Shown piece by piece: positions 17,140 to 26,179 of a DNA stretch of 64,000 nucleotides. The translations under genes and the position numbers were made by a program. The stretch lies in NCBI RefSeq assembly GCF_003014655.1, contig NZ_PYAT01000002.1, forward strand, positions 62,001 to 126,000, written 5' to 3'. Positions within the stretch are counted from its first letter, which is position 1, and each line of letters starts with the position of its first letter. The notes under the pieces were generated by a model. That model did no database searches. It was not told the DNA's origin and saw only the letters and a list, made by a program, of their open reading frames with translations. This DNA comes from Planomicrobium soli (GTDB lineage: Bacteria > Bacillota > Bacilli > Bacillales_A > Planococcaceae).

Positions 17140-17793
17140 TTATTCATCTATATAACTGGCATACACGATCAGCCTTTCCTCGCGTGTGCCAAGGGTACGA
17201 CTATACGCCCCGGAACAAGTTATAAGAACAAGTTCCGGCGACGACGTATAACTGAAAACAGCGGAAACGTCCGCCTTTTCAAGCGGCACTGATTCCATGG
17301 CGTATACTTGAAATGACAGTTTCTTCCCTTCCCCTTCAACAATTACTTTATCCCCTTTTTCCAATTGGGTAAGATCCCAGAAGATTGCCGGGCCATCCAA
17401 TCCGTCTACATGACCGGCAATTACAGCGCGGCCGTTTTGCCCTGGTCGATACCCGGGTTCAAACCAGCTAACCTCTTGGATATTATCCGGTACAGCCATT
17501 GTTCCGTCTTTCGTTTTCCCCAAATGTTGTATGGCTGCTTCTACCCCAATAGCAGGAATGAATATTTTTTCTGGGGCAATCCCACTCTGCCTGACAGCGT
17601 TGATTGGATTTTCTCCAACAGAGTGGTGGGAAAGAGTGACTGCTACAGACTGCTTTGAAGAGAAGTCAATGTTTTCACTTCGTATGCTTACTTCATCTTT
17701 TTCGCTTTGGCAGCCAATTAAGAAAACAAGTGATAAAAATAGTAACTGTTTAATTTTGAACGCGTTTTTTCCAGACAAAACCGCTCGCCCCAA
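17140..17793 (-). CDS. Class F sortase
   Basis: The protein (217 residues from the first possible start) is a sortase domain with the class F features PAIGVEAAIQHLG, MAVPDNIQEVSWFEPGYRPGQ and GRAVIAGHVDG. Catalytic residues are His128, Cys193 (LITCSGAY) and Arg204 (GTREERLIVYA). Sortases cleave LPXTG-like signals and link proteins to the wall outside the cell. The N-terminus ends its hydrophobic stretch in FLIGCQS, a good lipobox (Cys28), so it may be lipid-anchored rather than membrane-spanning. The frame overlaps the upstream DUF4397 gene by 44 bases; the true start (TTG codons at 17793 or 17778) is unclear. The overlapping substrate-like gene implies a dedicated pair. Confidence 0.85.
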   Translation of the reverse strand: MGRAVLSGKNAFKIKQLLFLSLVFLIGCQSEKDEVSIRSENIDFSSKQSVAVTLSHHSVGENPINAVRQSGIAPEKIFIPAIGVEAAIQHLGKTKDGTMAVPDNIQEVSWFEPGYRPGQNGRAVIAGHVDGLDGPAIFWDLTQLEKGDKVIVEGEGKKLSFQVYAMESVPLEKADVSAVFSYTSSPELVLITCSGAYSRTLGTREERLIVYASYIDE

Positions 17794-18547
17794 CCATCAA
17801 GATAAATCCTCCCATGACTAATAGCCAAGAGCTTTGCTTATTATCGGGAGTGCCAAGACCAGTAGTCGGCATGCCATCTGGGGAACCGGCCTGTTCATAA
17901 TCCACTAATGCCAATACCTCAAGTGCATCGGCAGTATTTACAGCAAATATGCTGTAAACCGTTCCTGCTGCTAATTCTGTACCTTCAAGAGGCAAAACTT
18001 GTGTGCCATCAGGCAAACGAATTTCAAGGTCGTATGTTCCAGCATCCACCTCTGAATAATCAGTAATGCCTGGGAATTCAGCGCCGCTAAAAAGTGCGTC
18101 TCCACCGATCAACCCAACATCTACTGCTGGAGCATCCGGAGATAAATGTCCGATACGAACTTTCGCTTTTCCTTCTGTTACTTCCATTGAATCTTCCGCT
18201 ACTACAAATTCAAGTGCATCGACAGTATTTGCTGCTGCTGCTGTGTAAGCTTTTCCGGCCTCAACAGCCAAATCCGCCTGCAGTACTCCTTCACCTTCAG
18301 CGTATTCAGATCCATTTGCAAAAACTTCTACATCATGCGTACCGGCTGGAACATCTAAATATCCTGAGTTGGCCTTAAAAGCTACATTTTCCAACGTTAA
18401 TTCACCGTTGACATAAACATCGACTGCCGGGGCATCGGGTGATGCATGGACTACCCTAACTTTCGCTGTCTCCGCTGCATAAGCCCAAGAAACAGTTGAA
18501 AAAAACATAGCCAGCGCAACAGCAACTAAAACTAAAAACTTCTTCAT
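17750..18547 (-). CDS. DUF4397 surface protein with sorting signal
   Basis: This 265-residue secreted protein has a signal peptide (1-24, cut likely after AYA). Two DUF4397 repeats follow, recognisable by KVRVVHASPDAPAVDVYVNG at about 29-48 and KVRIGHLSPDAPAVDVGL at about 129-146. The C-terminus is a cell-wall sorting signal: MPTTG at 226-230, a hydrophobic helix (241-258) and KKR. MPTTG is an LPXTG variant. The overlapping downstream sortase F gene is the likely processing enzyme. Composition is acidic and alanine-rich. Role at the surface is unknown. Start has AGGAGAGG upstream. Confidence 0.88.
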   Translation of the reverse strand: MKKFLVLVAVALAMFFSTVSWAYAAETAKVRVVHASPDAPAVDVYVNGELTLENVAFKANSGYLDVPAGTHDVEVFANGSEYAEGEGVLQADLAVEAGKAYTAAAANTVDALEFVVAEDSMEVTEGKAKVRIGHLSPDAPAVDVGLIGGDALFSGAEFPGITDYSEVDAGTYDLEIRLPDGTQVLPLEGTELAAGTVYSIFAVNTADALEVLALVDYEQAGSPDGMPTTGLGTPDNKQSSWLLVMGGFILMVGASGFVWKKRVQN

Positions 18548-18891
18548 TTAAACCTCTCCTTTTGTATAAGTTTTATATAACTCTTTTACAACTTATTTAT
18601 ACTACTTTTTTGATTTTATTGCAACAAAAAAGTCAGATAATTTAAAATACTTTGTATAAATAGTTTGAAGTTTTGCTTATTAACTTTATTTGCTTTGTTA
18701 AACCAGTAAACTTCCGGGTAAATACAATTAGAATGTTAAGCGTGTAAAGGAATCAATACGGATACTTCTGCCAGGTTTTCGTGATTTGAAATTTGAGAAT
18801 AAAACTTTTTTCGGACAGTTCAGCAAAAAACGATGCTGCTTCCACTTAAGGAATGCAACATCGTCCTATTTTTATACAATACTTATATAAA
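18548..18891. other. Intergenic region with one terminator
   Basis: This AT-rich gap upstream of the DUF4397 gene contains its promoter region and, at 18830-18864, the terminator of the next minus-strand gene. I see no coding frame or RNA gene. Confidence 0.6.
18830..18864 (-). terminator. Intrinsic terminator
   Basis: On the minus strand ACGATGTTGC and TTCC pair with GGAA and GCAGCATCGT (one bulge, one G-U pair), followed by a six-T run. It ends the 122-residue hypothetical gene. Confidence 0.75.
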
Positions 18892-19260
18892 TTATTCTTT
18901 TCTTCCATCCAACCGCATGATCCATCTGCGCATGGTACGGCGCTGTCGTTTTTCTACCGGTAATATTTCCTTTGCCTTACTTATGATTTCGGCAATTTTT
19001 TCTTCGATGGCGGCATCTTCATGCCAACTATATTCGTATAAAAAATAATGGAGCAACCGAATAGCTTCTATGCAACTGTCTTTGTCTTGAGGGTTTAGAA
19101 GGCTGATATCATCCAGTATAATCGAAGCTTCATCGTCCTCTTCCAAGTCTTCTTTTTTAGGTCCGTATTCATAACAGTATTTCAGCATTTCTTCGTAAAG
19201 ATCTTGCAGTTCTCTAGGGATTCCAATGGACATATAAGATTCATAAGGATTGATCAACAT
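18892..19260 (-). CDS. Hypothetical acidic-basic protein
   Basis: I do not recognise this 122-residue protein. It has no signal peptide or membrane span. The middle is very acidic (KKEDLEEDDEASIILDDIS), the second half helical (EAIRLLHYFLYEYSWHEDAAIEEKIAEIISKAKEIL), and the end strongly basic (EKRQRRTMRRWIMRLDGRKE). The start is firm: GAGGGGGGAAAGAGAA precedes the ATG. It is a single gene with its own terminator. Confidence 0.6.
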   Translation of the reverse strand: MLINPYESYMSIGIPRELQDLYEEMLKYCYEYGPKKEDLEEDDEASIILDDISLLNPQDKDSCIEAIRLLHYFLYEYSWHEDAAIEEKIAEIISKAKEILPVEKRQRRTMRRWIMRLDGRKE

Positions 19261-19518
19261 TTCTCTTTCCCCCCTCTTTAATTCTGCAATATTGAATAGA
19301 TAAGATTCACTCTTTCGGATGTTTTTCTCTTCTATCTATATTTCAAAATTCGACAAAGCCTTTTCGAATACCTGCATATTTATTTAATTTTTCGAATATT
19401 TTTTTATTTAAACTTATCAGTTGCAATAATAAATTATTACCCTCTATTTACCTAGCTTAACATCAAATGAAGTTGTACAGCTCTTATACAACTTTAATTT
19501 CTGAAGGAGCGGTTGAAG

Positions 19519-21003
19519 ATGCGACAAAAAGTATTGGTTATCGGAGCAGGGATAGGCGGATTAACTTCGGGTGCTTTGCTTGCCAAGCATGGAATGGAAG
19601 TTTTAGTTCTCGAAGCTTCTTCTGAATTTGGCGGCAGTGCAGGAAAGTTCAAACGTAAATCCTATCTGTTTCCAGTCGGGGCGACACTTGGTATGGGGCT
19701 TGAGGAGAATGGTATTCATGAACGGATTTTCCGTTACTTGGGGAAACCTTTCCCACTTCCCCCGCTTGAAACAGTCATGGAAATGGTCCATCCGGAAGCA
19801 ACTTATGTATTTATGAAGGATCGGAATTGCCATGTCGATGGAATCATCCGCCATTTTCCAGAACATGAAAAAAGTATACGCAACTTCTATCGTGAACTTT
19901 ACAAAACTGCTTCTATTATCCGAACTTTAATGGATCCGCTGCCCGTGCTCCCTCCTACAACTATTGCAGAATGGGCAAATCTATTTCGCTCAGTTCGATT
20001 GCAGCACATCCGGCTTTTGCCTTTATTCAATCAAACACTCGGCCAACGGCTAAAGCACCATCACTTGGACAAGCTCACTCCTTTTTGCACAATGCTTGAT
20101 GGCTTATTGATAGACAGCATGCAAACAGGCAATAAGCATGTTTCTTATTTATTGGCGGCAGTTGCACTTGATATCTATCACGAAGGGGCTTATTACGTTC
20201 CAGGGGGGCTATATCAATTTGCTGACTTAATGGCTAAAAGCATTCAAGAAAACGGCGGTGTATTAAAAAAACGGCGGACTGTCACCAAACTTGAATACAG
20301 CGAAGGCATTTGGCTTGCAACGGACCAACGCGGCAATACTTATGAAGCAACAGACGTTGTCTTAAATGTGCCAATCCATCAATTGCCGGTCATTTTGGAG
20401 CCCAATATGATTGACAAACTAAAAAAACCGCTCCGCAATGGACTAAAAACGCCAACTTGGACAACTTTGACGCTCTATATGGCAATAGATGAAAGCATAC
20501 TGGATGCCCCTTTACCGCCATTTCGGCAGATATCTACAGGTTCTGGGGATTCACTTACTGAAGGCGAGCATTTTTTTGTGTCTGCATCCCGACCCGGTGA
20601 TTCTCTCCGCGCTCCGGATGGATTTCAAACTGTCACAGTCTCCACCCATTCTCAAGCACAACTCTGGAACACCAAAGAACAGTACGACGCTAGGCGTGAA
20701 ATACTGACAGAACGCATGTTGTCGGCAATCAGCCAAGTAATTCCCCATTTCCGTGAAGCCATTGTTCACTTGGAAACAGGCGCCCCTAAAGGATGGGAAC
20801 GTTACACCGGACGTCCGAATGGCTATGTTGGTGGATTCCCTCAAACCTTGGATAATGCTTTGTTCAATTCAATTTCACACCGTTCGGGATTGCCCGGGGT
20901 ATACGTATGTGGAGATCATATCTTTCCCGGCGGCGGCACTATCGGTGTAGCGGCAAGCGGTCTTCATGTTGCCCGCTCCATTTCAGGCAGCCGCCTCGTC
21001 TAA
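19519..21003 (+). CDS. FAD-dependent oxidoreductase, CrtI/CrtN desaturase family
   Basis: This 494-residue flavoenzyme starts with a dinucleotide-binding motif (KVLVIGAGIGGLTSGALLAKHGMEVLVLEAS) and ends with the FAD-contacting GVYVCGDHIFPGGGTIGVAASGLHVA. Both are typical of phytoene desaturase, carotenoid isomerase and retinol saturase relatives. A segment DIYHEGAYYVPGGLYQFADLMAKSI also fits this family. The substrate is probably a carotenoid or apocarotenoid; Planococcaceae are often pigmented. No other carotenoid gene is close. ATG 19519 is preferred over TTG 19513 given GAAGGAG spacing. Confidence 0.82.
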   Translation: MRQKVLVIGAGIGGLTSGALLAKHGMEVLVLEASSEFGGSAGKFKRKSYLFPVGATLGMGLEENGIHERIFRYLGKPFPLPPLETVMEMVHPEATYVFMKDRNCHVDGIIRHFPEHEKSIRNFYRELYKTASIIRTLMDPLPVLPPTTIAEWANLFRSVRLQHIRLLPLFNQTLGQRLKHHHLDKLTPFCTMLDGLLIDSMQTGNKHVSYLLAAVALDIYHEGAYYVPGGLYQFADLMAKSIQENGGVLKKRRTVTKLEYSEGIWLATDQRGNTYEATDVVLNVPIHQLPVILEPNMIDKLKKPLRNGLKTPTWTTLTLYMAIDESILDAPLPPFRQISTGSGDSLTEGEHFFVSASRPGDSLRAPDGFQTVTVSTHSQAQLWNTKEQYDARREILTERMLSAISQVIPHFREAIVHLETGAPKGWERYTGRPNGYVGGFPQTLDNALFNSISHRSGLPGVYVCGDHIFPGGGTIGVAASGLHVARSISGSRLV

Positions 21004-21404
21004 AAAACAGACAGGTTGTTTAAGGTTATTTGATAATATAAAAAATCAAGTTGCAGCCTTAATGATATTGAAGGTCATTTTTATAAAAGCGGCCGTTGAA
21101 AATCTGGTTTGACTTCAGACTTAAATGTCCCTTTAAGCTTGAGAAAGCTTAAAGGGGCATTTTTTATAGACCGTGTTTATTATTCCCTTTCCTCTCTGTT
21201 CTTTTTCTCTGTAACAACCCTCATATTTTGTGTAGTAATAAAACTGTATTCCTGTTCATTTAGTATTATAATAGTCCTAACATTCAAAAAAATATCCACA
21301 AAATATTTTTATAGAAAGTTAATATACCTATTTTATGTTTATTTATTTAATATTTTTCTGACCAAAACCATATTTACGTTCTAACCTATCAAGGAGGGGT
21401 CATT
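21004..21404. other. Intergenic region with terminator
   Basis: Apart from the hairpin at 21123-21166 the gap is very AT-rich. It must hold the promoter of the downstream phosphotransferase; a TATAAT at about 21265 is a candidate -10. I looked for the GGGGCTTGCGGCAAGCCCC-type palindrome found before some rifamycin inactivation genes and did not see it. Confidence 0.5.
21123..21166 (+). terminator. Intrinsic terminator
   Basis: A long stem around loop GAGA (21123-21140 with 21145-21162; one mismatch) is followed by a run of T. It ends the FAD oxidoreductase transcript. Confidence 0.85.
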
Positions 21405-24029
21405 GTGAGAAAGTATGTAATGGATTTTGAGGAAATCAGTAAAGAGGATTTATTACTTGTAGGCGGAAAAGGATTGAACCTTGGAGAAATAGCTAAGCTT
21501 CCAAGAATACGGGTGCCAAAAGGTTTTTGCGTGACAACTGAAGCTTATAAACGAATGATTGAACAATATCCTGAAGTTAATGAATTGATTGAGCATCTTA
21601 CTCTTTTGTCAGCTGATGGTACGCAGCAAATTCGTGAACTTTCGCATATCATAAGGGAAACGATCGAAAAAACAGTTATTCCTTCTGATGTTCTAGAGGA
21701 CATTCTTCGTCTTTTTTTAAATTTTGGTGAAAATTTTTTTTACGCAGTCCGATCCAGTGCCACCGCAGAAGACTTGCCTGCCGCTTCGTTTGCCGGACAA
21801 CATGATACGTATTTGAATGTCCACGGACAGCGAGCTATCCTGCAGCATATCAGAAAATGCTGGGCTTCCTTGTTTTCAGAACGGGCAATTGTATATCGCA
21901 TCAAAAATGGCTTTGATCACCGAAAAGTTTACTTATCGGTTGTTATTCAACAAATGGTCTATCCCGAAGCTTCGGGAATTCTCTTTACAGCAGATCCTGT
22001 CACTTCAAACCGCCATGTGTCATCCATTGATGCAAGTTTCGGGTTAGGCGAAGCTTTAGTGGCAGGCATCGTCAGTGCCGATAATTACAAAGTGCGGGAA
22101 GGAAAAATACTCACCAAAACAATTGCAGAAAAGAAAATCGGAATTTTTCCATTGAATAATGGCGGAATAGATAAGCGGGAAATCTCTATTTCCCGGCAAA
22201 AAGACCAAGCTCTTTCCGACGAACAAATTGTAAATTTAGAAGCTTTGGCGAGAAAAATCGAAGGGCATTTCCGTTCACCACAGGATATTGAATGGTGTTT
22301 AGTGGAAGGCGTATTTTATTTTGTCCAAAGCCGGCCCATTACAACTTTGTACCCCCTGCCCGATAAAATGGATGGTAAACTGCGGGTTTATATGTCATTT
22401 GGCCATCAGCAAATGATGACCAAACCTATCCGTCCGCTTGGCATGTCGTTCATCGAATTCCTCGCTACCTATAATTTAAGTCGTGCCGGCGGCCGTATAT
22501 ATATAGATTTGACACATGATTTGGCTTCTCCGATTTCAAGGCGAGCAATCATGAGTTCTTTTCGCAAAAACGATTCTTTGTCTTACAGTGCCCTGGCTAC
22601 TTTTTTAGATCGAAAAAACCCGTTGCCAAAAGGCCAGCGCATGTTAAAGATGGGCGGCGGCAGGCTGTCCTGGGCTCTTCCAACTGAATGGTTTAAGCTA
22701 TATCGCAACAACGACATGCTTTTGATTCAGCAATTAACTTCCGAAAGCGAAGCTTCCCTCAAAAAACTTGAAACAGAAATACAGCAATTCTCAGGGGATG
22801 AACTGTTTGCTTTTATTGAACAAGACCAACAGGAGCTTATTAAGCTGCTCTACAATCCGAAAAGCATGGCTGCCATTTTAGTTGGAGTATACGCCTCTTC
22901 TTGGTTGAACGACAAACTGTATAAATGGCTGGGAGAAAAAAACACAGCGGATGTACTAAGCCAATCCGTCCCCAATAATATAACTTCAGAAATGGGATTG
23001 GCTTTACTTGATGTAGCAGACGTTGTAAGGCAATACCCTGAAGTGACGTCGTATTTGGAAAGGGCAAAAGATGAAGACTTTTTTGAAGCGCTTGAAAAAT
23101 GTGAAGGTGGAAAAGCAGCAAGCAAATCGATTCAAACCTATTTGAAAAAATTTGGCATGCACTGTTCTGGAGAAATTGATATAACCAACCCACGTTGGAC
23201 GGAAAAACCTTCCACTCTTGCACCACTCCTTTTAAACAACATCAAAAACTCTGAACCAAATGCTCGGCGGGCAAAATTTGAAAAAGGGCGAAAGGAAGCA
23301 AAAGATAAAGAACAAGAAATATTGCGGCGCCTGGAACGATTGCCGCAAGGCAAGAAAAAAGCGAATGCGGCAAAAAAACAAATCGACCGGATGCGCAATT
23401 TTATCGGTTATCGTGAATATCCGAAGTATGCCATCATCCAGCGGTACTTTCTCTACAAACAGGCATTGATGAAAGAAGCCCAAACTCTTGCAGAAAAAGA
23501 AATCATCCAAGCGAGAGAGGATGTCTTTTATTTGAACTTTGACGAGTTCCGAAAAACGGTCCGAACCGAAAAAATAAATGATCGCCTTATCTTGGAACGC
23601 AAAGGAGACTATGCCTATTTCGAGAAATTAACCCCTCCACGTATAATGACATCTGAAGGAGAGAAAATCACTGGACAGCCTACCGGTGAAAATTTGCCGG
23701 AAAGTGCAATTCCAGGCGTAGCTGTTTCTTCAGGAGTTGCAGAAGGCCGCGCCAGGGTCATTTTTAAGATGGAAGATGCGGTATTGGAGAAAGGAGATAT
23801 TTTAGTGACCGTTTTCACAGATCCAAGCTGGACACCTCTTTTCGTCGCAATTAATGGGCTGGTTACAGAAGTCGGCGGTTTAATGACGCATGGCGCTGTT
23901 ATTGCCAGAGAATATGGGCTTCCAGCAGTAGTTGGCGTCGAAAATGCCACCAAACAAATCAAAGATGGCCAGCGCATCCGGATCAATGGTACAGAAGGTT
24001 ATGTGGAAATCTTAGAGGAAAACACATGA
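21405..24029 (+). CDS. rph: Rifampin phosphotransferase-like PEP-utilising enzyme
   Basis: The 874-residue protein has the three parts of rifampin phosphotransferase: an ATP-grasp domain (about 1-315, LLVGGKGLNLGEIAK, AVRSSATAEDLPAASFAGQHDTYLN), a large central drug-binding-type domain (about 325-765) and a swivelling His domain (about 775-874) with catalytic His829 in GGLMTHGAVIAREYGLPAVVG. Its similarity to the Listeria enzyme as I remember it is high along the ATP domain. RPH moves the beta-phosphate of ATP to rifampin, inactivating it. Lengths match (about 867). A pyruvate-water dikinase role is less likely given the central domain. The GTG start is supported by AAGGAGGGG. It is monocistronic. 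Confidence 0.85.
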   Translation: MRKYVMDFEEISKEDLLLVGGKGLNLGEIAKLPRIRVPKGFCVTTEAYKRMIEQYPEVNELIEHLTLLSADGTQQIRELSHIIRETIEKTVIPSDVLEDILRLFLNFGENFFYAVRSSATAEDLPAASFAGQHDTYLNVHGQRAILQHIRKCWASLFSERAIVYRIKNGFDHRKVYLSVVIQQMVYPEASGILFTADPVTSNRHVSSIDASFGLGEALVAGIVSADNYKVREGKILTKTIAEKKIGIFPLNNGGIDKREISISRQKDQALSDEQIVNLEALARKIEGHFRSPQDIEWCLVEGVFYFVQSRPITTLYPLPDKMDGKLRVYMSFGHQQMMTKPIRPLGMSFIEFLATYNLSRAGGRIYIDLTHDLASPISRRAIMSSFRKNDSLSYSALATFLDRKNPLPKGQRMLKMGGGRLSWALPTEWFKLYRNNDMLLIQQLTSESEASLKKLETEIQQFSGDELFAFIEQDQQELIKLLYNPKSMAAILVGVYASSWLNDKLYKWLGEKNTADVLSQSVPNNITSEMGLALLDVADVVRQYPEVTSYLERAKDEDFFEALEKCEGGKAASKSIQTYLKKFGMHCSGEIDITNPRWTEKPSTLAPLLLNNIKNSEPNARRAKFEKGRKEAKDKEQEILRRLERLPQGKKKANAAKKQIDRMRNFIGYREYPKYAIIQRYFLYKQALMKEAQTLAEKEIIQAREDVFYLNFDEFRKTVRTEKINDRLILERKGDYAYFEKLTPPRIMTSEGEKITGQPTGENLPESAIPGVAVSSGVAEGRARVIFKMEDAVLEKGDILVTVFTDPSWTPLFVAINGLVTEVGGLMTHGAVIAREYGLPAVVGVENATKQIKDGQRIRINGTEGYVEILEENT

Positions 24030-24055
24030 AAAGGGCCTATGGAGGCCCTTTTCAT
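24026..24055 (+). terminator. Hairpin terminator at the rph stop codon
   Basis: ATGAAAAGGGCCT pairs perfectly with AGGCCCTTTTCAT; the stem contains the TGA stop. The T-run is short, but the hairpin is strong. Confidence 0.7.
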
Positions 24056-24235
24056 GTTTATCTTGAGTTAATCATGAAGACATTAATATACCGATATAAG
24101 CTAACTACTCTTTTATTGCGTATTCGTTTACAAATACTTCATCATAAATTCACACGGCGCTTACAATTAAGTAGTACTATAGTTTTATTATCAATAGATA
24201 ACTTGAGCATTAAGCATTAAAAAGGAGCTTATTTT

Positions 24236-25084
24236 ATGCAACCAGATTTGTTGTTCACGCGCACTGCCAACCCTTTATGGTATTTTTCATATTTACTTCG
24301 CAAGAGAAGAAAGAATTTGCTGGAGTACAAACAAATGAAAGAATTGCAGCTTATTTTAAGAACGAAATCAGTAGAAACCTACTTCCAGCCACTGGTAGCA
24401 TTAAATACAGGAAATACGGTAGGTTACGAAGTGTTTAACCGCCCCGTTGCTTCTTCGTTGTTTCCAACTACTGAAACGTTTTACGACTTTGTCGGACAGA
24501 CTGATTTGATTTTTTCTCTTGAAAATACTTTCCGTGAAATATCACTTAGCCGCTTTTCAAAGTGTGTCCAGCTTCAGCCCAGCGAAAAAGCTGCATTGCT
24601 GTTTTTAAACGTTCATCCACATATTTTGATGGATCCCCATTACCGGACTGGAGAAACATTAAAGATGTTAAAAGGTCACGGTTTCTCACCTGAACAAATC
24701 ATCTTTGAAATATCGGAAAAAGCTGCTATTGAAAATTACTCCCATTTTGAGAATATTTTAACCAATTATCGATCTCAAGGATTCCGAATTGCTTTGGATG
24801 ATGCGGGATCTGGATACAACAGTTTAAAAACACTTGTTTATTTGAAGCCTGAATTTCTGAAACTCGATAAGACGGTTATCCAGAATATCGATCAAGACCA
24901 AACAAAGCAACAATTGGTCAAGCTGCTCCTTAATTTTTCGAACGAGTCAAACACCCACTTGATAGCAGAGGGAATTGAAAGAGAGGAAGAATTGCTTTAC
25001 TTAAAGCAGCACGGCATACATATCGGACAAGGCTATGCCCTTGGCAAGCCAAAGCAAGAATTGGTTAAAGGGGTAATGCGTTAA
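24236..25084 (+). CDS. EAL-domain c-di-GMP phosphodiesterase
   Basis: A stand-alone EAL domain (residues 38-280) behind a short N-terminal tail. The signature is EVF (Glu65, in GYEVFNRP); other catalytic positions are kept: Asn in FLNVHP, Glu in IFEISEKA, the Asp pair in ALDDAGSGY, Lys in FLKLDK and Glu in IAEGIE. It should hydrolyse c-di-GMP to pGpG. The start has AAGGAGC at good distance. It lies 38 bases before a CBS-GGDEF-like gene; together they look like a split version of the EAL-CBS-GGDEF proteins known in other bacteria, so the two products may work together. Confidence 0.88.
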   Translation: MQPDLLFTRTANPLWYFSYLLRKRRKNLLEYKQMKELQLILRTKSVETYFQPLVALNTGNTVGYEVFNRPVASSLFPTTETFYDFVGQTDLIFSLENTFREISLSRFSKCVQLQPSEKAALLFLNVHPHILMDPHYRTGETLKMLKGHGFSPEQIIFEISEKAAIENYSHFENILTNYRSQGFRIALDDAGSGYNSLKTLVYLKPEFLKLDKTVIQNIDQDQTKQQLVKLLLNFSNESNTHLIAEGIEREEELLYLKQHGIHIGQGYALGKPKQELVKGVMR

Positions 25085-25122
25085 ATAATCGGCATGGTAA
25101 TTTAAGTTTTGGGGGAAATGAG

Positions 25123-26076
25123 ATGTTCACGTCTATAGGAGAAATTTATGAGGAAGTGCCATGTGTAGAACCGGAAACAAAAAGCCGCGAAGTCGATAAA
25201 ATCTTTAAGAACTTGCCCAGTATACAAGGCATCATCGTAAAAACGGACGTGCCTAATTTTGCACTTGTCATGAAACCATCTTTTTACCAGGTTATCGGCA
25301 ACCAATACGGATATAACTTGTATATGGGCCGCCCTATTCATCTGATCATGAATAAATCTCCCTTAGTGGTGGACCATATGCAGCCGATTTTAGAAGTAAG
25401 CCAGCTTGCTATGTCAAGGCCAATTGAAGAACTTTACGATTATGTGATTGTAACAAAAGAAAAAGAATGCATGGGAGTAGTGAGCATTCAAAGTTTGTTG
25501 CTCTCCTTTGCCAAAATCCAAAAAGAGACAGCTTTGTTAATGAATCCCCTTACCGGGTTGCCAGGAAATAATTCGATCGATCATGAATTGACAAAAGTTC
25601 TGGATATGGAAAAATTCAGCATCATGTATGTCGACTTGGATCATTTTAAAACGTATAACGATACGTATGGTTTTAAAAAAGGAGATGATTTGCTTTTGGC
25701 AACTGCAGCTGTTTTGAAAAAAAATCTAACCACCAACTTTTTTGGGCATATAGATGGTGACGACTTTATTGCAATTCTCCATCATCACAACTATGAAAAA
25801 ATTGCCCAAAAGATTATTGATGATTTTAGCCAGGCCATACAATCGTTTTATTCAGAAACTGATTGGGCACAGCAATATGTTGTTGCTGAAAATAGAGCAG
25901 GACGCATAGAAAAAATCCCTCTCGTCAGCATTTCCATCGCTATCGTAACGAATAACGTGCAAGCATTTAGCAGCATTCAGCATATCGTAGATGAAGCCGC
26001 AACCATTAAAAAAAGATGCAAACAAAAGCTTTATAGTTGTTATATAGCCAATTCTTCTAACTCTTTGGCCAAGTAG
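25123..26076 (+). CDS. CBS-like plus degenerate GGDEF protein
   Basis: This 317-residue protein has an N-terminal CBS-like region (about 8-130, ending YDYVIVTKEKECMGVVSIQSLLL) and a C-terminal GGDEF domain (about 140-305, MNPLTGLPGNNSID, IMYVDLDHFKTYNDTYGFKKGDD). The signature is DGDDF at 211-215, where the first Gly is Asp, so cyclase activity is doubtful; it may be a GTP or c-di-GMP sensor regulating the EAL partner encoded 38 bases upstream. The gene closes at a bidirectional terminator. ATG is preceded by GGGGGAAATGAG. Confidence 0.82.
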   Translation: MFTSIGEIYEEVPCVEPETKSREVDKIFKNLPSIQGIIVKTDVPNFALVMKPSFYQVIGNQYGYNLYMGRPIHLIMNKSPLVVDHMQPILEVSQLAMSRPIEELYDYVIVTKEKECMGVVSIQSLLLSFAKIQKETALLMNPLTGLPGNNSIDHELTKVLDMEKFSIMYVDLDHFKTYNDTYGFKKGDDLLLATAAVLKKNLTTNFFGHIDGDDFIAILHHHNYEKIAQKIIDDFSQAIQSFYSETDWAQQYVVAENRAGRIEKIPLVSISIAIVTNNVQAFSSIQHIVDEAATIKKRCKQKLYSCYIANSSNSLAK

Positions 26077-26136
26077 ATCCCTTGATAGCATCAGGATACA
26101 GCATGAAACGATTAGCATCCAGAATTATTGGCATAC

Positions 26137-26166
26137 AAAAAAGGGGCTTTTTATGGCCCCTTTTTT
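26137..26166. terminator. Bidirectional intrinsic terminator
   Basis: AAAAAAGGGGC (26137-26147) and GCCCCTTTTTT (26156-26166) form a symmetric terminator between the plus-strand GGDEF-like gene and the minus-strand Hsp20 gene. Confidence 0.88.
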
Positions 26167-26179
26167 GCGCATCGTTCTT

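Noticed and set aside
21004-21404. Rifamycin-associated palindrome before rph
   Set aside because: The only strong palindrome is a plain terminator with a T-run and does not match the known 19-base element.
22840-23510. Several minus-strand reading frames of 85-128 codons
   Set aside because: They are antisense to the well-supported rifampin phosphotransferase-like gene and have unlikely compositions.
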